Below are positions 1 to 6,092 of a stretch of 27,165 bases of DNA, in pieces (the stretch's first letter is position 1; each line of letters starts with the position of its first letter). The notes beneath the pieces were generated by a model that was not told the origin of the DNA, searched no databases, and worked only from the letters and a program-made list of their open reading frames with translations. Source of the stretch: a virus; IMG/VR virus record IMGVR_UViG_3300021225_000200, positions 1-27,165 of that record; one strand, 5' to 3'. The translations under genes were made by a program, and so were the position numbers.

Positions 1-8
1 TTTTTGTC

Positions 9-67
9 AATCACACGGCGACCACCGAGATCTACCACTCTGTCCCTACACGACGCTCTTCCGATCT
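9..67 (+). other. Illumina P5/TruSeq adapter remnant (assembly artefact)
   Basis: The sequence follows the Illumina P5 plus read-1 adapter almost base for base, with a few substitutions and one inserted C, and ends in the diagnostic CGACGCTCTTCCGATCT. It is not phage DNA. The true genome sequence begins no earlier than base 68, and the left edge should not be read as a genome terminus. Confidence 0.97.
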
Positions 68-131
68 GGCATCTTGATCCGGAGTGTCCCCGAAGTGACA
101 TCACCATCGAATGCATCCCCGAAGTTGCTCC

Positions 132-160
132 AAAAAAAAGCCCCACTAAGAAGCGGGGCT
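132..160 (-). terminator. Rho-independent terminator (minus strand)
   Basis: On the minus strand AGCCCC and GGGGCT form a stem around a short loop, followed directly by a run of eight T. It would stop leftward transcription. No minus-strand gene is visible just upstream, so it may end a non-coding or antisense transcript of this region. Confidence 0.65.
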
Positions 161-422
161 AAGTCCCCAGTTGGATGGGGAGAGGAGACAAGGAGAAGCA
201 CGAGTGAACATGCAAACGCAGTATACCCCGGGATCGCCCGGTGAGTTTGTGCGTTTAAACATAGCACCAGAAAAAAGCGGCAATAAGTAGTTAGGGCAAA
301 CACTTATATGGGGTGCCTGTTTTTCTTGTACACTTGTTTCTGCGCGACATGATCGTACCCGTGCAGTTCCTGCACAAATTGGCTTTTCCGGAGAGCCTAC
401 CAAGGGGAAAATAGCCTCGCGC

Positions 423-658
423 CCAACACGCATGGGGATTGTCGGTTCACAACCGAGCAGCGGGTGGTTTCCGTTGCATGAGATTCAGTCCCCAGCCGTG
501 TTGGTGGGATGTGGCATGGCGCGAGTACGCGATCATCATCAAAGCTATGGGCTGGAGCAATAAGCCATGCACCCAAGCGCCACCAACAACTAACACGCAT
601 GGGGATTGTGGTTCGCCGTTTAGAGCCGTCCTTGCAAGGCAGTCTCCAGCCGTGTTGG
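423..658 (+). ncRNA. Duplicated long stem-loop, candidate structured RNA
   Basis: Two copies of one hairpin lie 167 bases apart. In copy 1, CCAACACG (423-430) plus TGGGGA (433-438) pair with TCCCCA (489-494) plus CGTGTTGG (497-504), with a CA/GC internal loop. In copy 2 the same arms are at 590-605 and 643-658. Differences between copies keep pairing through G-T wobbles, and both retain the same internal loop, which points to an RNA function. Between them GCATGGC (514-520) pairs with GCCATGC (564-570). GTTGGTGG (500-507) can also pair with CCACCAAC (580-587), which would compete with the first hairpin. The strand is assumed from the downstream tRNA-like element and terminator. Confidence 0.6.
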
Positions 659-677
659 GAAAGCGGATGCTGTGCCA

Positions 678-769
678 GAGTCTGGTCTATTGGTGATGTA
701 GCTAAAGAGACTCAAGTGCCGCTACGGGCAATACTTGGGTCTCCGTGAGTTCGAATCTCACCAGACGCA
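678..769 (+). ncRNA. tRNA-like element without an anticodon loop
   Basis: A perfect T arm is present (GTGAG, loop TTCGAAT, CTCAC; 745-761). It is followed by CAGACGC (762-768), which pairs with GAGTCTG (678-684) at six of seven positions as an acceptor stem, with A769 in the discriminator place and no encoded CCA. GTCT/AGAC can form a D-like stem with GG in its loop. In place of a normal anticodon arm there is an 11-bp helix (707-717 with 733-743) capped by a 15-base loop that has no plausible anticodon. This recalls the tRNA-like domain of tmRNA, although no tag-peptide reading frame is seen. A decayed class II tRNA is the main alternative. Confidence 0.5.
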
Positions 770-797
770 GCGAGTACCAATATTTTTTGTAAAGTTG

Positions 798-826
798 TTG
801 CACCCCGTATCATTCTGTGATACAGT
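798..826 (+). promoter_or_regulatory. Possible sigma70 promoter
   Basis: TTGCAC, a 17-base spacer and TACAGT resemble -35 and -10 boxes. The inverted repeat GTATCA/TGATAC overlaps the spacer. Transcription would start near 833 and run into the terminator at 860-927, giving an RNA of roughly 95 bases. Motif match only. Confidence 0.35.
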
Positions 827-835
827 GCGAACAGT

Positions 836-927
836 TGCCGTAGGAAGCGACTGGTTGAAAGCCGTTTACTCATGCCTCTTCCACCTTTTGGTGGTTCCTA
901 CAGGGGGCAGTAGTAAACGGCTTTTTT
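836..927 (+). terminator. Pseudoknot-capable RNA ending in an intrinsic terminator
   Basis: AGCCGTTTACT (860-870) pairs perfectly with AGTAAACGGCT (912-922), followed by a T run: a strong rho-independent terminator with a 41-base loop. Inside the loop CCACC/GGTGG (881-894) forms a second hairpin. TAGGAA (841-846), upstream of the stem, pairs with TTCCTA (895-900) inside the loop, which would make a pseudoknot. The unit may be a small RNA or the 3' end of a longer RNA that includes the elements upstream. Confidence 0.65.
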
Positions 928-1154
928 CATTCCTGCCGTACTCCACACGATAGCAAGCGTTAACCTGACGGCGTGGAAGAAAAGGGTACACGGTAAGCGT
1001 TATGGCGCGGAGCAACTACTCCCAATAATCCGTGGTGCTGGTCTAAGCTGCAAGCACAGGGGGCATAACAGCCATGCAGATGCCGAGAGGCGGTGAAACC
1101 ATTCCTTCCTTCTCCTTCAGTGGGGAAGGGGGGTCTTTGGGTGAAAATTAACAA

Positions 1155-1180
1155 GACCGCCCAAGCGGTCGATGAAAGGA
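1155..1180 (+). promoter_or_regulatory. Hairpin directly upstream of a ribosome site
   Basis: GACCGC (1155-1160), loop CCAA, GCGGTC (1165-1170) is a perfect 6-bp hairpin ending five bases before the ribosome-binding AAAGGA (1175-1180) of the gene at 1185. It has no T run, so it is more likely a translational or mRNA-stability element than a terminator. Confidence 0.4.
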
Positions 1181-1184
1181 TGAG

Positions 1185-1619
1185 ATGAGAGAGTTGTATG
1201 AATCAGAGGATGACTTAGCCAGAGAGTCCAAGGTCATAGCCTTGGTCGAGTCTGCGTGGAAATGCAAGGCGGTGAAGTTGTCCATCAAGTACAGTCTTGA
1301 CTATGTTCTGACCAGAGATGACAAGGCCCTTGCCTTTTGCGAGGTTAAGACTAGAAACTACACGATGGCAGAGATTGACCAGTTCGGGGGTTACCTGTTG
1401 AGCCTTGGTAAATGGACGGCAGCAAAGGAAATAGCCGAGTCTTCTGGTCTGCCATTTTTTCTTGTTGTTAAAGCAACCGATGCTGTCTATTATGCAGAAT
1501 TCCGTACCGGATTTTTCCACCCTGATAACGTGTTGGTCAGAGGTAGGAAAGACAGAGATGACTGGCAGGACATAGAGCCTTGTGTCTTGCTTGATGTAAA
1601 CAAGTTTAAAAAAATCTAG
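1185..1619 (+). CDS. PD-(D/E)XK-like nuclease
   Basis: The 144-residue product carries the spaced acidic core of the PD-(D/E)XK fold: E22 in an N-terminal helix, D39 in a short strand, and E53-V-K55 at the end of the next strand (AFCEVKTR). Enzymes of this fold cut DNA using Mg2+, and phages use small ones to resolve branched DNA or degrade host DNA. The exact subfamily is not recognisable. It opens a three-gene unit with an HNH-like protein and the primase-helicase, which supports a role in DNA metabolism. The ATG at 1185 follows AAAGGA at close range, downstream of a hairpin. The fold call rests on motif spacing alone. Confidence 0.65.
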   Translation: MRELYESEDDLARESKVIALVESAWKCKAVKLSIKYSLDYVLTRDDKALAFCEVKTRNYTMAEIDQFGGYLLSLGKWTAAKEIAESSGLPFFLVVKATDAVYYAEFRTGFFHPDNVLVRGRKDRDDWQDIEPCVLLDVNKFKKI

Positions 1620-1627
1620 GAGCTTTT

Positions 1628-1867
1628 ATGCCACGCGATTACAAACAGGAATACAAAACACAGGTAGCAAGGGGTGAACACCCCGACAGGATGGAGCGGC
1701 AACGTGCCCGCAGGAAGCTTGATGCAGAAGGCGTAGCCCGCAAAGGCAAAGATGTAGCCCATGTCAAAGCCCTGAGCAAGGGCGGTTCCAACTCAGACGG
1801 TGTGAAGCTGCAATCCCCGTCGCAGAACAGAAGTTTTAAACGTCGATCTGACGGCAGCATGAAATGA
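1628..1867 (+). CDS. Small HNH-like nuclease protein
   Basis: A basic 79-residue protein. The segment at residues 41-69 (GKDVAHVKALSKGG, then N-rich SPSQNRSFK) matches the HNH/McrA-type pattern: a D-V-A-H first strand, the KGG turn and a late Asn. No zinc cysteines are present. The N-terminal half is a charged helix rich in Arg. HNH proteins nick or cut DNA, and small phage versions sit beside replication and packaging genes. It lies 8 bases after the previous gene with AGGAG ahead, and its stop overlaps the next start (ATGA), so it should be translationally coupled to the primase-helicase. Catalytic activity is uncertain because the protein is short. Confidence 0.6.
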   Translation: MPRDYKQEYKTQVARGEHPDRMERQRARRKLDAEGVARKGKDVAHVKALSKGGSNSDGVKLQSPSQNRSFKRRSDGSMK

Positions 1868-3549
1868 TAGAGGCCATGATCGAGAGGTCTGGCTTTGATC
1901 AGACCGGTAGGATTGCTTGCCCCTACTGTTCCAATGAGCGCAAGAAAACAAACCAGAAGGATATGACCCTGACACGCAAGCCTGACGGCGCGGTTGTGTA
2001 TCACTGTCATCACTGTTCTGCAAGCGGATCAATACAACCCAAGGAGATTAAATTGTCAGCCGTCCCCGTCCTCAAGATAGATAACCAAGTCCTCCAGCCT
2101 TTTCACTACGACTACCTTCAGTCGCGGGGCATATCAAAACAGACCGCAGACCGCATGCGGTTATTCGGTGCAGATAAGTTCTTCCCCAAACTCGACCGCC
2201 ACTCAGATGCAATAGCATTCCCCTACTACCGAAACGGTGCATTGGTCGCAGTTAAATATCGCAGCTTCCCCGAGAAAGCGTTTACACAAGATGCAGGCGG
2301 AGCGCATGACTTCTTTGGTATCGATCAGCTTGAGAAGGGTAAGCCTATCATCATCGTAGAAGGTGAGATTGATTGCCTCACATTGATGGAGGCAGGAATA
2401 GAGAACGTGGTGTCAGTGCCGAGCGGTGCCCCCATCAAAGTAGCAGACGGCAAGGTTCTGCCCAGCGAAGACAAGCGGTTCAGTTATGTATGGAACGCAG
2501 TAGAGTATTTAGATGCAGCCCCGTATGTCATCCTAGCCACAGACCAAGACACCGCAGGGCAAGCACTGGCAGAAGAGTTGGCCCGTAGGATTGGCAAAGA
2601 GAAATGCAGGCTTGCAAAGTTCGATGCAAAAGACCTCAACGAAATATTTCTCAACGACCCTTCAACGCACGACCCCTCAACGCAGATACGCGAGATACTG
2701 GACGCTGCCCTCGCCTACCCCATCGCGGGCCTGTCCGAAGCCACGACGTACAAAGACCGTTTAAACGACCTGTACGCACGCGGCACCGGCAAGGGATTCA
2801 GCACCGGTTATAAGTCCATCGATGACATTTACACGGTGGCACCTGCCCAGCTAACGGTGGTCACCGGATACCCATCGTCCGGTAAGTCCAACTTCGTTGA
2901 CCAGATCACCGTTAACCTAGCGAGAAACGACGATTGGAAGTTCGCCATCTGCTCGTTCGAGAATCAGCCCGAGATCCACATCACCCGACTGATGGAGATC
3001 TACACCAAAAAGCGGTTCTTCGACGGTAAAAACAGAATGACGGATCAGGAGAAGGAAGAAGCGTTTAAATGGGTGAACGACCATTTCCTGTTCATCGATA
3101 CAAACGGGGATGAGCCTTCGACCCTTGAGTCGATCCTGACCCGCGCCAAGGTGGCGATCAAGCGCATGGGTGTGCGTGGTCTGGTGATCGACCCCTACAA
3201 CTTTATTGATCTGACCCGCAACTCGACCGAGACCGAGGCCATCTCGGACATGCTCACCAAGGTGCAGCGGTTCGTCAAAGCCCACGACCTGCATTGCTGG
3301 TTCGTTGCTCACCCCGCCAAGGTCAATCGCACAGGCATGGAGCAGCCCCGACCGGACGGCATGAGCATCAGCGGATCGATGGCATGGTGGGCTAAGACCG
3401 ACTGCGGCATCACGATCCACCGTAAAGAAGGGTTTGTAGAGATGGCGGTGTGGAAGTGCCGCCACCGCTGGGTGGGCACTCAGGGCGAGACAACCCTGCT
3501 ATTCAATACTACGTCCGGCACGTACAGTGAAAACTTAGATATGTTTTAG
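1864..3549 (+). CDS. DNA primase-helicase (T7 gp4 / Twinkle type)
   Basis: The 561-residue product makes RNA primers and unwinds DNA at the phage fork. An N-terminal zinc ribbon (C19, C22, C48, C51) recognises the template. The TOPRIM domain (about 160-260) shows IVEGE with E167 and D227-Q-D229. The RecA-like DnaB-type helicase follows, with Walker A GYPSSGKS (335-342), Walker B ending at D443, VAHP with H483, and the SGSMAWWAK loop near 505. Length and domain order match T7 gp4 (566 residues). ATGA overlap with the upstream gene decides the start. It ends in a convergent gap with a bidirectional terminator. No phage DNA polymerase is visible in the window. Confidence 0.95.
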   Translation: MIEAMIERSGFDQTGRIACPYCSNERKKTNQKDMTLTRKPDGAVVYHCHHCSASGSIQPKEIKLSAVPVLKIDNQVLQPFHYDYLQSRGISKQTADRMRLFGADKFFPKLDRHSDAIAFPYYRNGALVAVKYRSFPEKAFTQDAGGAHDFFGIDQLEKGKPIIIVEGEIDCLTLMEAGIENVVSVPSGAPIKVADGKVLPSEDKRFSYVWNAVEYLDAAPYVILATDQDTAGQALAEELARRIGKEKCRLAKFDAKDLNEIFLNDPSTHDPSTQIREILDAALAYPIAGLSEATTYKDRLNDLYARGTGKGFSTGYKSIDDIYTVAPAQLTVVTGYPSSGKSNFVDQITVNLARNDDWKFAICSFENQPEIHITRLMEIYTKKRFFDGKNRMTDQEKEEAFKWVNDHFLFIDTNGDEPSTLESILTRAKVAIKRMGVRGLVIDPYNFIDLTRNSTETEAISDMLTKVQRFVKAHDLHCWFVAHPAKVNRTGMEQPRPDGMSISGSMAWWAKTDCGITIHRKEGFVEMAVWKCRHRWVGTQGETTLLFNTTSGTYSENLDMF

Positions 3550-3559
3550 CTTTTAAATA

Positions 3560-3574
3560 CCGGTTTTCTACCGG
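3560..3574. repeat. Small inverted repeat after the primase-helicase
   Basis: CCGGT, TTTCT, ACCGG forms a 5-bp hairpin ten bases after the primase-helicase stop. There is no T run, so it is not an intrinsic terminator by itself. Confidence 0.4.
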
Positions 3575-3630
3575 CGTTACAAGCGTTTAAACGGCTATAC
3601 GTATTCGTTTTTTAAACAACGGTAACGACG

Positions 3631-3657
3631 GACGTTTCAGACGTATCAGACGTATCA
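3631..3657. repeat. Three 9-bp tandem repeats (iteron-like)
   Basis: GACGTTTCA, GACGTATCA, GACGTATCA lie head to tail in the convergent gap between the primase-helicase and the minus-strand operon. Copies of GTTTAAA/TTTAAAC flank them at 3585, 3611 and 3661. Direct repeats of this size can be iterons or protein-binding arrays; nothing here says which. Confidence 0.6.
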
Positions 3658-3670
3658 TGCGTTTAAATAG

Positions 3671-3694
3671 ATAAAGGGGCCGAAGCCCCTTTAT
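3671..3694. terminator. Bidirectional intrinsic terminator
   Basis: ATAAAGGGGC and GCCCCTTTAT form a perfect 10-bp stem around a CGAA loop, with T-rich sequence on both strands. It lies between converging transcripts and overlaps the stop codon of the minus-strand gene at 3694. Confidence 0.85.
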
Positions 3695-3906
3695 TATTTT
3701 GCGTGAAACAATGCCCGAAATAAACTGTCGTGCCGACCTAGCCTGTATGGCTGGCCTGCCTGCATCCTAGCGATCTGCCAGCCCCTGTCCCAGTAGATGT
3801 ACTTCCCCCGCGCTGGTGGCGAGCCGACCAACTCGACCAGCAGGGGACACTCGGGGGCAGCAGACCGTGCATACGGGCAGTCCAGTACCTTAACCTTGGT
3901 AAACAT
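3694..3906 (-). CDS. Conserved-looking small phage protein, unknown function
   Basis: Last gene of the minus operon: 70 residues, mixed charge, two Cys (10 and 20), no membrane segment and no family I can name. The middle (about 30-48, GSPPARGKYIYWDRGWQ) is aromatic and could be a small beta fold. The start lies 17 bases inside the end of the upstream gene, so translation is probably coupled. No strong ribosome site is visible. The stop sits in the shared terminator stem. Being flush with its neighbours in a compact operon supports it as real. Confidence 0.55.
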   Translation of the reverse strand: MFTKVKVLDCPYARSAAPECPLLVELVGSPPARGKYIYWDRGWQIARMQAGQPYRLGRHDSLFRALFHAK

Positions 3907-4120
3907 ACTTGCGTATGCTTAACAGGGCGTTGAGATGGTCAGGCTCTAGGTAATGGATCGACTCCAGCAACTCCATCAGCGCAGGCGCAGCGGAACACAT
4001 CCGAGCATTTAAACGCTGATCAGCGGTTGGCATGTTCTTGTTGGTGCAGTCCGCGATCAGGGTCTCACCCATCGCAGTGTGCGTCCAGACTCGGGTTTGC
4101 GTTGCGTACCAGTCAGACAT
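3890..4120 (-). CDS. Small phage protein with NAR-x(5)-AP-x-L-x-ELL motif
   Basis: 76 residues. The central segment RLNARMCSAAPALMELLESI matches a helical motif I recognise from many small, functionally unassigned phage proteins (typically NARLIAAAPELLEAL). The N-terminal part reads as two or three beta strands. The start ATGTCTGA overlaps the stop of the upstream 28-codon ORF by 8 bases, and its own end overlaps the next gene. Role unknown; it lies in an operon whose main products are the ATPase/vWA/metallopeptidase set. Confidence 0.65.
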   Translation of the reverse strand: MSDWYATQTRVWTHTAMGETLIADCTNKNMPTADQRLNARMCSAAPALMELLESIHYLEPDHLNALLSIRKYVYQG

Positions 4121-4199
4121 AAAGCACCACGCACAAACAGATCAGGCAGACCGCCAGCCATCCCCAAGCCTCTTGGCTACTGGTTTCATTCTTCATCAT
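4113..4199 (-). CDS. 28-residue single-span membrane peptide
   Basis: A tiny ORF squeezed between two genes. It overlaps the gene upstream by 14 bases and the gene downstream by 8 bases (ATGTCTGA). The product has a polar start (MMKNETSSQEA) then a hydrophobic stretch, WGWLAVCLICLCVVLYV, that would span the membrane and end at the C-terminus. It fills an interval that would otherwise be the only real gap in this part of the operon. Small phage membrane peptides act as holins, superinfection excluders or inhibitors, but nothing here assigns a role. It could be chance, although the double overlap and clean hydrophobic pattern argue against that. Confidence 0.55.
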   Translation of the reverse strand: MMKNETSSQEAWGWLAVCLICLCVVLYV

Positions 4200-4401
4200 G
4201 ATCCCCTGTGTAGGCCATGATCTCCAGTATGGCTAAGTTCTGAATCACCGATGCAAACATCACCCTGTTATCGTGGGCAACATGCATCAGCGCGTAGGAC
4301 AGGACGGCGAGCGCCATCTCGGGGTCAGGCCCTGCCATGCTGGTGATGATGTCCAGCTTGGCCCGAGCCGATGCCATAGTCTTTTCGTTCATTGGTCTCA
4401 T
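4186..4401 (-). CDS. Small helical protein, unknown function
   Basis: 71 residues starting MRPMNEKTMA, with AGGGGG a few bases upstream of the ATG at 4401. An open frame extends further upstream to 4791, but that part runs antiparallel inside the vWA gene and has an unnatural composition, so it is rejected. The protein is mostly helix (about 8-62) and Met/Ala-rich, and ends in the acidic DHDEE. It follows the vWA gene by 10 bases. No family recognised. Confidence 0.65.
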   Translation of the reverse strand: MRPMNEKTMASARAKLDIITSMAGPDPEMALAVLSYALMHVAHDNRVMFASVIQNLAILEIMAYTGDHDEE

Positions 4402-4411
4402 GGTGTCCCCC

Positions 4412-6082
4412 TTATGCTGCAAGCTTGATTTGTTTAAACGATGCGTTACCAATGTCTTCCGCCGATTTGATGCGGATCGATTTGGGGTAGATATGCTCGA
4501 CATCCAGCCCGATGCCGATGCCCACGGTGCTGATGCCCAGCGACTCGCCAGCCTTGACCTGCGCTGCGGTAGCGTCCTCATTGCCCACGCCGTCAGTGAT
4601 AACGAACACCGCCTTGCGCTGCTCGGGGCGGTAGGCCAGCACTTCGTGTGCGTAGCGCACCGCTTGGTAATCGTTGGTGTCGCCGCCAGTCCACACCTGC
4701 GCCAGCTTGGACAGGCCACGCGCCAGTGGCTCATCAAAGCCCTTAAACACCGCAGTGCGCGACCCGAAGGTGTGCAGTGATACCTTAACACCAGCGCGGG
4801 TCAGGGTGTCCAGCAGCGCAGCCGTGGCCTTGATAGCGTAGTCCATGTAGCAGTATTTCTGATAGCCGCCCGCTGCGTTGAGTAATGCATTGCCCATCGA
4901 GTCAAACAGGTAGTGCTCATCGAACATGGATCCACTCACATCCAGCGCCACGACCACCGCAGAATCGACCCCGTCAGATTCCAATCGGCGTTTAAACAAA
5001 CGGTCACTGGTGGAAACCTTGGGCAGGGCGCGGACGTTCAGCGATCCAGCACGGCGGTTGACCTGCCACTCATCATTGGCGGTATTCTCGAACAGGCGGC
5101 GCACCTCATAGCGCAGGCGGGCGTTGGCGGTAATGCTGATGTCCCATGCCTGATTGTGGCGGGTATGGCGGTCAGCCTTTGCTACACCGGACTGGTTGGA
5201 GTAGGTGCCGTCACCCTTGCCGTCAGCGGTCAGGCTTGGCTCGGTCTCGGTGGCGGTGGCGCGAGGCGCTACAGGCTTGGCACGACCAGCCGTGGCTGGC
5301 TTTTTCGGTTGACCCGCACCCTTACCCTTACCCTGCCCTTTATCGTCGCCGTTTGACCCCTTCTGATCGGCCTCAGACCCATCGCCAGCAGTGCCATCCG
5401 CACCGTCTGCACCGTCCGCGCCATCGGATCCGTCCGCGCCGTCTTCGCTCTTTTCTTCGCCCTTGTCGTTGCTCTTGCCATTGCCTTGCAGTTGGCTCAG
5501 GATCCACTTTGCCAGCGCCAATGTATCGGCAGTGCTGGTGCATTGGGTGATGCGGCGCTGCGCCTCGGTCAGGATCCACTCGTGGCCTTGCGCGACTGGC
5601 ACGGTCTTGCCATGCAGGCGTAGGTTGACGGCAAAGCTAAAGGGATAGCGGCTGGTGTCTGACCAGTCTTTGACGTTGTCCATCGCCTGATCGACCATGC
5701 CATCGACCAGCACCGTCAGCAGTTGCTCGACATTGCCCGTCAGTCCCTCGCGGATAGCGCGGTTCTCAATCCATGCATCTTCCACGCCGTTGTGCAGTTG
5801 GCGCAGGTACTGACCGCTGCTAGAGCGGACAACATCGAAGTCCGTCCACTGGCGGTGCAGCAATTCGTGCAGCACAAAGCCAGCGTATTTCCACACCAGC
5901 GCCTCAGTGACCACTGCATCGTCCACCACATTGGCAAGCATAACGTGACCGTAGCGGTTGACGGCTGCGGTGGTGATGCCGCTAGTCCACTCGATGCTGA
6001 TGGTCATGCCGAGATCGGCGGCGATTTTGTGTGCGGCTTTTTCGACACCGCTGCGGAATTGAATACCGTTTAAACGTTTCAT
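4412..6082 (-). CDS. HExxH metallopeptidase plus vWA protein (CobT/DUF2201-like)
   Basis: 556 residues. The N-terminal domain has HELLH (72-76) and then NGVEDAWIENR (99-109), the zinc-ligand pattern of the putative metallopeptidase half of DUF2201/CobT-like proteins. A low-complexity acidic Gly/Asp/Lys linker (about 200-300, ADGADGADG repeats) follows, like the acidic middle of CobT. The C-terminal vWA domain has the MIDAS residues D381-x-S383-x-S385, T469 and D497. In bacteria such proteins are activated by a partner MoxR/CobS AAA+ ATPase, which is encoded immediately upstream. The start at 6082 has AGAGG and sits 10 bases after the ATPase stop. An upstream in-frame extension would overlap the ATPase gene and is out of character. 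The substrate is unknown; cobalt chelation is unlikely without other cob genes. Confidence 0.85.
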   Translation of the reverse strand: MKRLNGIQFRSGVEKAAHKIAADLGMTISIEWTSGITTAAVNRYGHVMLANVVDDAVVTEALVWKYAGFVLHELLHRQWTDFDVVRSSSGQYLRQLHNGVEDAWIENRAIREGLTGNVEQLLTVLVDGMVDQAMDNVKDWSDTSRYPFSFAVNLRLHGKTVPVAQGHEWILTEAQRRITQCTSTADTLALAKWILSQLQGNGKSNDKGEEKSEDGADGSDGADGADGADGTAGDGSEADQKGSNGDDKGQGKGKGAGQPKKPATAGRAKPVAPRATATETEPSLTADGKGDGTYSNQSGVAKADRHTRHNQAWDISITANARLRYEVRRLFENTANDEWQVNRRAGSLNVRALPKVSTSDRLFKRRLESDGVDSAVVVALDVSGSMFDEHYLFDSMGNALLNAAGGYQKYCYMDYAIKATAALLDTLTRAGVKVSLHTFGSRTAVFKGFDEPLARGLSKLAQVWTGGDTNDYQAVRYAHEVLAYRPEQRKAVFVITDGVGNEDATAAQVKAGESLGISTVGIGIGLDVEHIYPKSIRIKSAEDIGNASFKQIKLAA

Positions 6083-6092
6083 TGTGTGCCTC

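Larger units (their letters stand above)
68..1184. other. Non-coding, structure-rich leader region
   Basis: More than 1.1 kb without a convincing protein gene. The short open frames on both strands have odd compositions rich in Cys, Arg, His and Pro and no good ribosome sites. The stretch is full of inverted repeats: CCGGG/CCCGG at 228-241, GTGCAG/CTGCAC at 361-375, the paired stem-loops at 423-658, the tRNA-like element at 678-769 and a terminator-bounded unit at 798-927. From 930 to 1150 I see no further clear element. The region is best read as one or more phage non-coding RNAs. Confidence 0.6.

Noticed and set aside
423-658. CRISPR array
   Set aside because: Only two diverged copies, each an internal stem-loop of more than 60 bases, with no regular spacers.
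678-769. Ordinary phage tRNA
   Set aside because: No 7-base anticodon loop with T33 can be drawn; the arm is a long helix with a 15-base loop.
46-1154. Several open frames of 60-95 codons on both strands in the left region
   Set aside because: They overlap the adapter, structured repeats and terminators, lack ribosome sites and have Cys/Arg/His/Pro-rich products unlike the real genes.
4402-4791. Long N-terminal extension of the small gene at 4186 (201 codons in all)
   Set aside because: It lies inside the vWA gene on the same strand in another frame; a good ribosome site marks the shorter start at 4401.
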